A DNA stretch of 57,519 nt from Rhodospirillales bacterium URHD0017. Its GTDB lineage: Bacteria > Pseudomonadota > Alphaproteobacteria > Reyranellales > Reyranellaceae. Of the stretch, positions 1-8,393 are shown in pieces. Within the stretch, counting starts at the first letter, position 1. Each line of letters starts with the position of its first letter. The notes beneath the pieces were generated by a model. It was given only the letters and a program-made list of their open reading frames with translations, was not told the DNA's origin and made no database searches. The stretch lies in assembly GCA_900110395.1 (NCBI GenBank), contig FODP01000005.1:1-57519 (forward strand), read 5' to 3'. The position numbers and the translations under genes were made by a program.

Positions 1-261
1 ATCAAGCGCTGGGAGCATGAGGCGGTGATCGACGCCATGCGGGAGCGGCTGGACCGGAAGCCCGACGCCATGCGCATCCGCCGAGCCACCGTCGAGCACC
101 CCTTCGGCACACTCAAGGCCTGGATGGGAGCAACCCACTTCAAGACCCGGACCCTCGACAGGGTCAAAACGGAGATGAGCCTCCACGTTCTGGCCTACAA
201 TCTGAAACGGGTGGTCGCCATGCTCGGCCCGCAGTCGCTGATCAAGGCGATCCGGGCCTGA
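1..261 (+). pseudogene. IS1182-type transposase, C-terminal part only (cut by window edge)
   Basis: The frame is open from base 1, so the gene begins outside the window and only about the last 86 residues are seen. The visible part contains RIRRATVEHPFGTLKAWMG followed by KTEMSLHVLAYNLKRV, which I recognise as the C-terminal end of DDE transposases of the IS1182 type: the glutamate of VEHPFG sits in the region of the last catalytic acidic residue. It ends with TGA at 259-261. Whether the element is intact cannot be judged. A terminal inverted repeat should lie downstream; the stretch around 330-355 is a candidate but its partner is out of view. Confidence 0.8.
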
Positions 262-576
262 ACGGTCCTGCGATCCCTGACACCGAAACAGAAACCTGCC
301 CCTGCGCCGACCCTTCTGCGCTGCTACAACCGAGTTCTCACACAGCCTCGACCCAAAGCGGACCACGGGCGATGTCCGCTTTTGGGCCGCTATCGGGTGT
401 GTAGCGGACATCTTCGCATGTGCGGCCGCTACACTTACAAGCTGACGTGGCAGAGATCGTGAACTTCTACCGGCTAACCCTGCCGGAGGAGCCACCGAAA
501 GACTTGGGGCGGCCTGCCTAGGGCCTCTGCCCCCAGGACATCGCCGTGCTACGCTCCGAGCTGGGGAGTGATTTCG
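262..576. other. Intergenic region with hairpins and a possible gene remnant
   Basis: No convincing gene is present. The region contains two hairpins (355-382 and 399-434, annotated separately). A short open stretch at about 436-519 reads EIVNFYRLTLPEEP near its end and stops with TAG; it looks like the tail of a lost coding region, but I do not recognise the family. Confidence 0.4.
355..434. repeat. Paired hairpins with AGCGGAC core
   Basis: Bases 355-363 (AAAGCGGAC) pair perfectly with 374-382 (GTCCGCTTT) around a 10-base loop. Directly after, 399-407 (GTGTAGCGG) pairs with 426-434 (CCGCTACAC), and ACAT/ATGT pair inside that loop. No T-tract follows, so this is more like a dispersed palindromic repeat than a terminator. 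The same 9-base stem and the loop string CACGGGC recur at 1390-1414. Motifs of this kind are common between genes in Bradyrhizobium-like genomes (from memory, not searched). Confidence 0.7.
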
Positions 577-1164
577 ATGCCTACACGTCTGGCACTCGTC
601 GTCGCGGCAATAATCGTTGTGTCGCCTGTATTCGCGCAACCGAACGGCGATTGGATCGCTGATCAAAAAACAAGCTGCAAGGTGTGGGATCCGTATCCCC
701 GCCCCGGCCAATCGATCACTTGGACCGGCGACTGCGCCTACGGCCTAGCCCAGGGTCACGGTACATTGCAATGGTTCTACGATGGCAAGCCCGGCGAAAG
801 AGATGAGGGCGAATTCAAGGACGGCAAACAGCAAGGCCGCGGCGTCCGTGTGTTCTCTAACGGCGCCCGTTACGAGGGTGACTTCAAGAACGGCAAGCGC
901 GAGGGTTACGGCGTCGAGGTGTACGCTGGCGGCGGCCGTTACGAAGGTGGGTGGAAGGACAGCACCTTCGAGGGCCACGGCGTCGCGATCCTGGCGAACG
1001 GCAACCGCTTCGAGGGCGAGTTTCATGCCGGAAAACCCAACGGACAGGGGACGTACAAGGCGAAGAACGGCATATTCTCCGGCAACTGGACCAATGGCTG
1101 TTTCAAGGAGGGTGGCGTTGAGGCGACTTTCATGGCCACCAAGGAAATGTGCGGTTTCAAATGA
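577..1164 (+). CDS. Secreted MORN-repeat protein
   Basis: The 195-residue protein begins with a signal peptide (hydrophobic LALVVAAIIVV, cleavage probably after VFA-Q), so it should be periplasmic or outer-membrane associated. From about residue 55 it consists of four to five MORN repeats of about 23 residues with the pattern EG-x-F/W-K-x-G-x-x-x-G-x-G (EGEFKDGKQQGRG, EGDFKNGKREGYG, EGGWKDSTFEGHG, EGEFHAGKPNGQG). Two cysteines before the repeats and two near the C terminus (NGCF, EMCG) could form disulfides. MORN repeats make an elongated beta-sheet used for binding; no enzyme activity is implied. ATG at 577 is chosen over GTG at 568 because GGGGAG at 563-568 is then spaced 8 bases from the start. 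The gene stands alone between two related hairpin repeats. Confidence 0.85.
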   Translation: MPTRLALVVAAIIVVSPVFAQPNGDWIADQKTSCKVWDPYPRPGQSITWTGDCAYGLAQGHGTLQWFYDGKPGERDEGEFKDGKQQGRGVRVFSNGARYEGDFKNGKREGYGVEVYAGGGRYEGGWKDSTFEGHGVAILANGNRFEGEFHAGKPNGQGTYKAKNGIFSGNWTNGCFKEGGVEATFMATKEMCGFK

Positions 1165-1475
1165 CCCGCTGTCCCGAGTCTGACAAACAGAAGCCCCGGG
1201 AAGCCCTCACCCGAAGATTTCTGCCGGGCGCTCCTAGCCGCCGCGCCGAGGCCGTTTGACGGGCGCATGGGCAGACCATTGTCGATTGAGCGCCGCTACT
1301 ACCGACAAAGTGATCGGATAAGGATTCGATTTGCCCCACCGAGAGTCCGGAAGTGGCCCTTAGCCGACATGGCGGGGATGTCGGCGAACGTCCGCTTTCA
1401 CGGGCAAAGCGGACATGGCCTTATCCCGCACGGGTAGGCCCTGTTTATTGAGTACACGCCCTAGGCCTCGACAGG
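1165..1475. other. Intergenic region between convergent MORN and porin genes
   Basis: No gene is supported. Apart from the hairpins at 1363-1414, I see no clear structure. Short open frames here are composition-driven and lack family resemblance. Confidence 0.5.
1363..1414. repeat. Second copy of AGCGGAC hairpin repeat
   Basis: GCCGACAT at 1363-1370 pairs with ATGTCGGC at 1378-1385, and GTCCGCTTT at 1390-1398 pairs perfectly with AAAGCGGAC at 1406-1414 across the loop CACGGGC. The latter stem and loop match the 355-382 hairpin. It lies 60-110 bases beyond the porin stop on the minus strand, so it could also help end that transcript, although no T-run follows. Confidence 0.65.
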
Positions 1476-3491
1476 TCAGAAGCTCATGCGGAGCCGTCCG
1501 CTGAAGACATTCACCGGACCGCGTACGATGTTGTAGGCGGGATTGCCGAGAAACTGGTAGTCCGCGGTCGCCACAATGCCCTTGGCAAGCTGGAAGGCAT
1601 AGTAGGCCTCGAACACGTTTTCGGAGGCGTAGCTCAAGGCTCCGTCGCCGACCAGCGGGCCCAACCCGCCAGCCGCCAGGTAGCCGGAGTGGTCGCCGGA
1701 GATGTTGTTCCAGGCGCCCGCGATGCCGACGCGATCGTCCGGCCGGCCCCACGCCTTGCCCTTGATCTGCACGCCGAGCGACAGGCTGGTGTCGATGTCG
1801 GTGAAGGACATGATCTCGGTGCGGCCATCGTTCCAGCTGAAGCGACCGAACAGGCCGACCGAGTCGGAGAGCTCCTGATCGAAGTTGAGGTAGAGGCCGT
1901 ACTTGGTGCGACCCCGCCGCGTCCAGGGCATCGTGTCGTTGGCGTTCAAGCCGAGAGCCGGGTTGGCGAGCGCCGTGGCGTCGTTGTAGGAGCCGGCGTA
2001 GACGCTGTTCAGCCACGTCCCCAGTCGAAACGAGCCGTCCCGGCCGAACGGCTTGTAGCGCATCTCCAGCTCGCCGACGTAGCCACCGCGCACGATCAGC
2101 GCGGTGTCGAGCGTGTTGGCATTGGATTCGAACGGCACCAGGAAGTAGCCGGCGCGCACCGACCAATCTTTCCGGTTCAATTCGGCGGTGAGGCCCCAGG
2201 TCAGTCCCAGCCGGTCCGCGGGATAGTCAAAGGCGCCCGACGCCCAGATCGACCAGTTGAGGAAGTCGATGCGCGGATCATTGGCATAGGCGTTGGTGTC
2301 GAATATGTCCTTCACCGAGTACTTGCCGAACTGCAGCGTGACGCGATTGACGTCGCGCTCGCCCGCGAGCTGGCCGTATTCGCCCTCGACCGGCTCGCGC
2401 TCGCCGCCCAGCCCGATCTCCTGCCGCAGGAACAGGCGCGAGACGTTGAACCGCGGATAGGGGAAGTTCGACTTCTGCGCCTCGCCATTGGGATAGCCCG
2501 CCGCACCCACGGTGTTGGCTACGCCGAAGCCCTGCAGGAGCTCGGGATTGAAATAGAGCTCGCCGCCCTGCCAGAGCCGCACGCCGAGGAAGCCCGACAC
2601 CGTCCAGGTCTCGCGGCTCTGGCCCTCCGGCGGCAAGCTGTTGGGCCCGCTATAGAGCGCGTAAATCGGCGGATAGCCCTGGTAGATGAACGTGGTCTGG
2701 CCGTGGACTTCCCAGCTGCCGGGACCGCGATCGTCGGCCTTCGCCTTCTTGTCGTCCTCGACGCCGAACTTGTAGTTCAAGCCGACGCGGAACTGATGCA
2801 GCTGATATTGCGAATCGTAACGCGTGGCCGCCGAGCCAAACAGGGAGCCGGCGAGGCCGAGGTTGGTGTAGAGATATTCGAGGCGGGTGGTCCAGCGCGG
2901 GTCGAGGCGGTAGTCGAGGCCGCCGCCCGCCGTCCAGCCGACGCGGATGTTGCTGGGACTTGCATCCTCGTTGCCCGTCGTGAGGTCGGTGCGCGAGTAG
3001 CGTGTGCTCGCCCAGGCGATGCCGCCGGTCACGAAGGGAGTCCACGATCCCATGTCGTAGCCGGCACGGCCGCGCAGGCTGGCGAGGTACTCGAGCTGTT
3101 CGTTGGCCGTGCCGGTGCCGGTCGCGCGGTACGACAGCACGTTGGCGAGATCGCTGTAGTTGGCAAACGACATGTCGAGCTCGAGCCCCAGCATCAGGCG
3201 CGAGGCGAAGTGCTGCTCGTAGCCTGCGTGCACGCCGCCGTAGAACGTGCCGTACGGGGTGGTGCCGCCGGCCGATTGAACGCCGATCGGGTCGGCCAAA
3301 GTCGCCGTGCCGTTGCCGAACAGGTAGCCCATATGACCGCCGACGTAGAAGCCGGAGCGGCCTGGCTCCTGCGACAAGGCCGGTACGGGCACGAGCAGCA
3401 ACGCGGCCAGTGCCGCGGCAGCAGCCACATTTCGCACCCGCGCGCCGGTCTGGATCGCCCTCAATGTGTTCAACGTCTTACCCGATTTCAT
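1476..3491 (-). CDS. Outer-membrane double-barrel protein: Omp25-like barrel fused to OprB-type carbohydrate porin
   Basis: About 671 residues. After a signal peptide (AAAAALAALLLVPVPALSQ), residues about 45-240 form a small outer-membrane beta-barrel of the Omp25/Omp31/OmpA-like type (GFYVGGHMGYLFGNG; repeated GVGLDYR-like strands ending in RVGLNYKFG). A charged linker (VEDDKKAKADDRGPG) leads into a roughly 400-residue OprB carbohydrate-selective porin domain (GVRLWQGGELYFNPE, FGKYSVKDIFDTNAYANDP, NVFEAYYAFQLAKGI). The protein ends in RLRMSF; a terminal Phe is the usual BAM insertion signal. OprB porins admit sugars across the outer membrane. Either domain alone is of ordinary length, so this looks like a genuine fusion with no frameshift. 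ATG at 3491 is preferred to GTG at 3500. The gene has its own 270-base upstream region. Confidence 0.85.
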   Translation of the reverse strand: MKSGKTLNTLRAIQTGARVRNVAAAAALAALLLVPVPALSQEPGRSGFYVGGHMGYLFGNGTATLADPIGVQSAGGTTPYGTFYGGVHAGYEQHFASRLMLGLELDMSFANYSDLANVLSYRATGTGTANEQLEYLASLRGRAGYDMGSWTPFVTGGIAWASTRYSRTDLTTGNEDASPSNIRVGWTAGGGLDYRLDPRWTTRLEYLYTNLGLAGSLFGSAATRYDSQYQLHQFRVGLNYKFGVEDDKKAKADDRGPGSWEVHGQTTFIYQGYPPIYALYSGPNSLPPEGQSRETWTVSGFLGVRLWQGGELYFNPELLQGFGVANTVGAAGYPNGEAQKSNFPYPRFNVSRLFLRQEIGLGGEREPVEGEYGQLAGERDVNRVTLQFGKYSVKDIFDTNAYANDPRIDFLNWSIWASGAFDYPADRLGLTWGLTAELNRKDWSVRAGYFLVPFESNANTLDTALIVRGGYVGELEMRYKPFGRDGSFRLGTWLNSVYAGSYNDATALANPALGLNANDTMPWTRRGRTKYGLYLNFDQELSDSVGLFGRFSWNDGRTEIMSFTDIDTSLSLGVQIKGKAWGRPDDRVGIAGAWNNISGDHSGYLAAGGLGPLVGDGALSYASENVFEAYYAFQLAKGIVATADYQFLGNPAYNIVRGPVNVFSGRLRMSF

Positions 3492-3600
3492 TTGCCGCAC
3501 GTCAGGCTTGGCTGCCAGATGATGACCGATTTTCGCTGTTCTCGATTACAGCAGAGACGTATGGCAAGACGCCACGCCCTGGAGCGCAGCCCCTGCCTTC

Positions 3601-3728
3601 GCCGAAGCGAAGCCGCTTCGGCTTCGCACAGGCAGGTCCAGGTCCGCTCATTGCTGGGAGCGCGCCACTGCAGTGGCGCTCATGGGCGGTGTCATCCCCA
3701 AAGATGCGCCACGGAGTGGCGCGCTCCC
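3601..3728. repeat. Palindromic repeat cluster (REP/BIME-like)
   Basis: Three nested symmetries lie between the kinase stop and the porin start. GCCGAAGCG (3601-3609) pairs with CGCTTCGGC (3614-3622). An 18-base perfect palindrome lies at 3662-3679, and GGGAGCGCGCCACT (3656-3669) pairs perfectly with 3715-3728 at a distance of 45 bases. There is no coding potential across 3492-3773 on either strand. It resembles dispersed extragenic palindromes rather than an intrinsic terminator because no T-run follows. Confidence 0.65.
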
Positions 3729-3773
3729 GGCAAAGACCATGATTATGAGCGAAGTCCACGCTCCGGCAAGACA

Positions 3774-5807
3774 CTAGACCTTCGGCACCGGGAAGCGCAG
3801 GCGGCAGCGCAGGCCGGGCGCGGCATAGTCGAGGTCGAGCTCGGCGCCGAGCTGCCGGGCGCTGCTGGCGAGCAGGCGCGTGCCGAAGCTGCGGCGCGTC
3901 GGCGGCGACACCGTCGGGCCGCCGTCCTCCTGCCAGTGCAGGTCGACCATGATGCCCGCGCCCGACAGGGCGGCGGTCCATCGCACCGCCAGCCGCCCCT
4001 CGGCGACCGACAGCGCACCATACTTGGCCGCGTTGGTGGCAAGCTCATGCAGCATGAGGCTGAGCGTGACGGTGGCGCCGGCCGGCACCATCACCGCATC
4101 ACCGCCGATGTCGATCGACCGGCCCTCGTCGACGAAAGCGGAAAGCGCGATCGCCACGATGTCCTTGAGCGATGCGCCGCGCCATGAATCCTCGGTCAGC
4201 AGGCTGTGGGCGCGTGCCAGCGAACCCAGGCGGTCGGAGAAGGCATCGGCGAATTCTTCCGGCTGCGGCCTGGTCTGCAAGGTCTGCAGGGCGAGCGCCT
4301 GCACGATGGCCAGCGTGTTTTTCACGCGATGATTCAGCTCGTCGAACAGCAGCCGCTGGCGCTGCTCGGCCTCCTTGATGTCGGTGATGTCGAGGACCAC
4401 GCCGATGACACGTAGTGCCATGCCCGCCTTGTCGCGCATCACCTGGCCGCGATCCATGACCCAGCGTATCTGGCCGTCACGACGGCAGATGCGGTACTCG
4501 AGCCGGTAGCGGTCCTCGCTGCGCTGCAGGATCCGCTGCTTGCTCCGCCGCGTCTTGTCGCGATCGTCGGGATGGACGAAGTCGAGGCCAGCCTCGAACG
4601 TCGCGATGGCGTCGGCGTCATCGGCGCCCAGTATCTTCAGCAACTGCGGCGAGCGCCGCGTGCGGTCGTGGACCACATCGTACTCATGCGCGCCGAACTG
4701 CGCCGCTTCCGCCGCGGTGCGCAGCCGCTCCTCACTGTCGCGCAGCGCCGCCGATCCTTCGTCGATATCGTGCCGGGCGCGCCGCAGCGCATCGTTGACG
4801 GCGTTGATCTCGCGGATCGGCGAATCGCGGATGGCGAACGGCTCGCCGCGACCCAACGCACCCGCTGCCGTGGTAGCCGCAGCCAGCGACCGCGTCAGCG
4901 CGCGGCCGAACAGAAACGCGAGGCCGACGACCAAGGCGCCCACCAGCAGCGTGGTGGCGCCCCAGAACAGGAGAGAATCGCGCAACTGCCGATCGACCAG
5001 GGCCGCGGGGAAGGAGACGTCGATAGTCCAGTTCGACCAATGGCCGCGAGCGACGGCAATCAACGCCTCCTGGCCGTCGACATTCGTTGTCCGCACGACC
5101 TTTTCGGGCTGCAGCTCGGTGAGATGCTTCGGAACAGCCGTGCCCAGCAGACGCTCCTGATCGTGCGTGCGCGCCATGGTGACGCCGTTGCCGTCCCAGA
5201 TCGCCGCCGACCAGTTCGGCGGCAGGCTCTGGCCCTGCAGCAGGTCGCGCAGATCCTCGGGCAGCAGGCCGAGACTCATGACGTAGCGCAGCTGATTGCC
5301 GCGCATCACGGGGATGGAGATGTTGTAGACCGGCTTGCGGGCGACCAGGCTGGTGAAGAGATCGGAAATGACCGGGCGCGGATCCTGTTTCATCCTTTGC
5401 AGCGAGGCGGGATCGCCGGTCATTTTCGGCGCCTCCCCGTAAGGCGCGTAGGTATTGACGACCTGGCGCCCATCGGCAGCGACCACGACAAGATAGGCCC
5501 GGCTGCCCAGCCCCTGCTTGGCCTGGTCGTAGAAGGCCGGCCAGTCCTCCGCCGACAGCAGGGGGGACGTCGAGAGCGTTTCCAGGACGGCAATGCGGCG
5601 GTCCATGTCGCGGTCGAGGTCGGCGACCAGGGCCTGGAGGACCTGGCCGATGCGCTGCTTGTTCTGCTCGTTCTCCAGCGTCACCGAGCGATAGAGCAGA
5701 GCGCCGACCAGCAGCAGCAGCGGGATGGTGACGGCAACGGCGAAGGCGATGAGATAGGCCGCCGCCGAGTGGCCTTTGCGTGCCGTATCGGCAGCGGGCC
5801 CGGCCAT
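3774..5807 (-). CDS. Membrane sensor histidine kinase, HWE/HisKA_2 family, with extracytoplasmic sensor and PAS
   Basis: 677 residues. Transmembrane segment about 17-38, periplasmic Cache-like sensor about 45-275, second membrane segment about 279-300, HAMP-like linker 300-350, PAS/PAC domain about 365-478 (ending VVLDITDIKEAE), then the kinase core. The phosphoacceptor is H493 in LNHRVKNTLA. The ATP-binding part shows HELATNAAKYG (H587, N592) and the HWE signature W625-x-E627 in HWQEDGGP. The start at ATG 5807 lies 5 bases after the stop of the receiver gene, so the two are co-transcribed and the receiver is its likely partner. HWE kinases often feed stress or light responses; the ligand is unknown. 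An open frame continues upstream in this frame but overlaps the receiver entirely and is not used. Confidence 0.9.
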   Translation of the reverse strand: MAGPAADTARKGHSAAAYLIAFAVAVTIPLLLLVGALLYRSVTLENEQNKQRIGQVLQALVADLDRDMDRRIAVLETLSTSPLLSAEDWPAFYDQAKQGLGSRAYLVVVAADGRQVVNTYAPYGEAPKMTGDPASLQRMKQDPRPVISDLFTSLVARKPVYNISIPVMRGNQLRYVMSLGLLPEDLRDLLQGQSLPPNWSAAIWDGNGVTMARTHDQERLLGTAVPKHLTELQPEKVVRTTNVDGQEALIAVARGHWSNWTIDVSFPAALVDRQLRDSLLFWGATTLLVGALVVGLAFLFGRALTRSLAAATTAAGALGRGEPFAIRDSPIREINAVNDALRRARHDIDEGSAALRDSEERLRTAAEAAQFGAHEYDVVHDRTRRSPQLLKILGADDADAIATFEAGLDFVHPDDRDKTRRSKQRILQRSEDRYRLEYRICRRDGQIRWVMDRGQVMRDKAGMALRVIGVVLDITDIKEAEQRQRLLFDELNHRVKNTLAIVQALALQTLQTRPQPEEFADAFSDRLGSLARAHSLLTEDSWRGASLKDIVAIALSAFVDEGRSIDIGGDAVMVPAGATVTLSLMLHELATNAAKYGALSVAEGRLAVRWTAALSGAGIMVDLHWQEDGGPTVSPPTRRSFGTRLLASSARQLGAELDLDYAAPGLRCRLRFPVPKV

Positions 5808-5812
5808 GCCCG

Positions 5813-6172
5813 TCACTGCGGGAGAACGGAGTGCAACGCAGCCCGCAGGTCGGCCGTCCGGTACGGTTTGCTCAAGAGGACGCGTGCACTGTGTGCGGCG
5901 GGCAGCGATCCGCGTCCATAGCCGGAGGCGAAGAAGAACGGCATGCCGCGCTCGGCCAGGACATCGGCCACCGGATCGATCCGGGTTCCGGCAACATTCA
6001 CATCGAGGACGGCTACGTCGAAGTCCAGCGATGGAAGCTTGGCCAGTGCCTCGTCGACGCGCGCGGCGCTCTCCACAACGTGGCATCCAAGGTCTTCCAG
6101 CATGTCCTGAAGGGTATCCAGGATCAGCGCCTCGTCTTCGACAATGAACACACGCGTGCCGGCCAAGGGCAA
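5813..6172 (-). CDS. Stand-alone response-regulator receiver protein
   Basis: 119 residues, a single CheY-like receiver domain with no output domain. The acidic pair is E12/D13 (IVEDE), the phosphoacceptor is D57 (VAVLD), the conserved Ser/Thr is S83 (FFASGYG), and the lysine is K102 followed by proline (SKPY). The start is taken as TTG at 6172 because GGAG in the preceding bases is well spaced and an in-frame stop lies just upstream; GTG a few codons later would cut into the first strand. It is the first gene of a two-gene unit with the HWE kinase. Single-domain receivers of this kind act as phosphate sinks or protein-protein switches. Confidence 0.85.
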   Translation of the reverse strand: MPLAGTRVFIVEDEALILDTLQDMLEDLGCHVVESAARVDEALAKLPSLDFDVAVLDVNVAGTRIDPVADVLAERGMPFFFASGYGRGSLPAAHSARVLLSKPYRTADLRAALHSVLPQ

Positions 6173-6269
6173 AATCGATCTCCATCAACCCGCAGGCCGG
6201 GCGATATCGAGCCGTGGCAAGCTTACCGAGTTGCTGCGAAATGGTCCATGCGTCGGCGCTGCCACCGGC

Positions 6270-8363
6270 TCATTTGCTATCGAAATGCCAGGTGCCATTC
6301 CAGCCGGGCGGCGGACCATCGCGCAGGAAAATCTTGCAGCGGTCCACGAACACCCGGCACGGCCCATCGTCGGGCCTGAGCGCTGCCGCGGCATTGAAGG
6401 CCGCAAGCGCATCGTCAAAACGGCCGGCGCCGTAGGCCTCCCGGCCGGCCCGCCACTGGACAAGGAAGTCGGTATGCTCGACGGCCGCATCGGCCTCGCC
6501 CATCGGCTCGTAGATCTCGTGCTCCTCCGTCGTGCCGGCGGCGACGATGCGATCGATCTGCCGCCAGACGAAGCGAGCGGCGGTGGCGCCGGCGACCTCG
6601 CCGGTGGCCAGGATCTCGGTGTGATACACCTTGCTCAGGCCTTCCATCCGCGACGCCTGGTTGGCCACCGCCCCGACCAGCGTGTAGTTGATGTGCTCGC
6701 GGGCACCGACATTGCCGACCACCGCCAGGCCGGTATGCAGGCCAAAGCGCGTGCGGAAGCCCGGGCGGCCGAGCTGACGCCATTTCTCGGAAAGCCGGTG
6801 GCCGGCCTCGGCCGCCTGCAGGGCCGCACGGCAGGCGTTTACGACATGGTCGGGATCGGGTTCCGGCGCGTTCCAGAACGCCATGATGCTGTCGCCGATA
6901 TATTTGTCGATCGTGCCGTGGTTGACCAGGATCGCCGATCCCAGGGCATCGAAGTAGCGCGACAGCCGGCTGGTCAGCAGCTCGGGCTCCATAGTCTCGG
7001 CGATCCGCGAGAAGCCCTCGATGTCGGTGAACATCACGGTGATCTCGCGGCGCCGGCCGCCGACGCCGGCGGTCTCGGGCGAGCGCATGATCTGGTGCAC
7101 GAGGTTCTTCGACACGTAGCGGCCGAACACTTCCAGCCCCTCGCGCATGCGCTCGACCGAATCCGACAGGCGCACGATCTCGGTGATGCGGCTGTCGACC
7201 CGCGTGCGGTCGGAGAAGTCGAGGTCGCGGATGCGTTCTGTCTTGGCGGCGATGCGCGAGATCGAGCGCGACAGCAAGAACGAGGCGAGCATGGTGCCGA
7301 GGATGGCCAGCACCACGGCCACCGTCCCGGCAATGGCCGCCCGCTCGATCAGGGTCTGCGAATCGGCAGATAGTTCAACGATCGGCACGGCGGCGGCGAC
7401 CAGGTAGCGCCGGCCGAACGTCGGCGGCATCTGGTGCACCATCAAACGATAATCGCGGCCACCCAGCGTCTCGTCGCGCTCGACCCGCTCGCCGCTGCCG
7501 ACCGCCCGGGTGATTGCCGCGCGCATCGCGTCGCGCACCTCGTTCTCGCGCGGCAGGCAGGCCGTCTCGGCAGGCCGGCAGATCTCCGATTCCATGAACA
7601 CAGTGCCGGCGTCGCTCGCCACCATGATGATGGAGTTGGGCGTGAAGCGGTAATCGCCGATCAGCCGGGAAAGCGTATCGAGCGTGAAATCGAAGCCGAT
7701 CACGCCGCCCTCGCGCAGCGGCATGCCGGCCGACACACCGACGATCTTGGTCTGGGCGAAACTGTAAGGCTCGGTCAGCACGGCGCCCTTGGCATCCATC
7801 GCCTGGACGTACCAGGGCCGCGTGCGCGGATCGAAGTCCACCATGCGCGTTCGCTCCGGCGTGTGGCTGCCGTCGGCCAACTGGAACCACCAGGTCTCGC
7901 GACGCATGCCCTCGCCGGCCACGACCGAGCGCATCAGCAGCGACGGCGCATCCGGCGCGTCGAACTCCAGGCGCTGGCTGATCGACAGCATCTCGGTCTG
8001 GCCGACATAGAGGAAGCGCCCGTCCTCGTAGCCGACGTAGATCGCGGCCATCGCCGGGTAGCGGCCGATGATCACCGCGAACTGACGCAGCCGCTCCGCG
8101 TCGGGCACGGGGCTGCCGGGCGCGAAGGCCTGCGTCTCGGCGAGCGTGCTGCCGACCGCCACGACGACGCGCAGACCTGAACTCAGGAAGCTCTCGACGG
8201 CGCTGTCGAGGGAGGCCATGCGATGGCTCACGCTGCGCTCCTCGAGCTGGTCGACGGCGCGCCAGCCGAGCCATAGCAGAGCCGCCGCCAGCGGCAGCAC
8301 GATCAGCACCATCAACGTCAGCAGCGTGACGTGGAAGGGAATGGAGCGCCGCGATCCGTTCAT
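6270..8363 (-). CDS. Membrane class III adenylate/guanylate cyclase with extracytoplasmic sensor and HAMP
   Basis: 697 residues. N-terminal membrane helix (HVTLLTLMVLIVLPLAAALLW), large periplasmic double-Cache-like region to about residue 330, second helix (AIAGTVAVVLAILGTMLASF), HAMP linker, then a class III nucleotidyl cyclase domain from about 435. The metal-binding aspartates are D447 (MFTDIEGFS) and D491 (YIGDSIMAFW), and K487 is the purine-contacting lysine. The transition-state Asn/Arg are in NQASRME. The partner adenine-reading aspartate, usually in GD-x-V-N, is replaced by Ala (GAVANQ). A C-terminal stretch of about 60 residues (GREAYGAGRFDDALAAFNAA) looks like one TPR unit. It would convert ATP (or GTP) to a cyclic nucleotide in response to an external signal. 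It follows the cupin-sized gene at 8394 on the same strand with a 30-base gap. Confidence 0.9.
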   Translation of the reverse strand: MNGSRRSIPFHVTLLTLMVLIVLPLAAALLWLGWRAVDQLEERSVSHRMASLDSAVESFLSSGLRVVVAVGSTLAETQAFAPGSPVPDAERLRQFAVIIGRYPAMAAIYVGYEDGRFLYVGQTEMLSISQRLEFDAPDAPSLLMRSVVAGEGMRRETWWFQLADGSHTPERTRMVDFDPRTRPWYVQAMDAKGAVLTEPYSFAQTKIVGVSAGMPLREGGVIGFDFTLDTLSRLIGDYRFTPNSIIMVASDAGTVFMESEICRPAETACLPRENEVRDAMRAAITRAVGSGERVERDETLGGRDYRLMVHQMPPTFGRRYLVAAAVPIVELSADSQTLIERAAIAGTVAVVLAILGTMLASFLLSRSISRIAAKTERIRDLDFSDRTRVDSRITEIVRLSDSVERMREGLEVFGRYVSKNLVHQIMRSPETAGVGGRRREITVMFTDIEGFSRIAETMEPELLTSRLSRYFDALGSAILVNHGTIDKYIGDSIMAFWNAPEPDPDHVVNACRAALQAAEAGHRLSEKWRQLGRPGFRTRFGLHTGLAVVGNVGAREHINYTLVGAVANQASRMEGLSKVYHTEILATGEVAGATAARFVWRQIDRIVAAGTTEEHEIYEPMGEADAAVEHTDFLVQWRAGREAYGAGRFDDALAAFNAAAALRPDDGPCRVFVDRCKIFLRDGPPPGWNGTWHFDSK

Positions 8364-8393
8364 CTCACTCGAGCGATCGACCGACGGGCGTGG

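Noticed and set aside
1689..4187. Very long plus-strand open frame (832 codons) opposite the porin and kinase
   Set aside because: It is the antisense shadow of two well-supported minus-strand genes in high-GC DNA; it has no family motif, and its predicted product is a mixture of Arg, Ala and Gly.
5808..6188. N-terminal extension of the HWE kinase
   Set aside because: The frame is open but fully overlaps the receiver gene, and the added residues have no domain; ATG 5807 fits the operon spacing.
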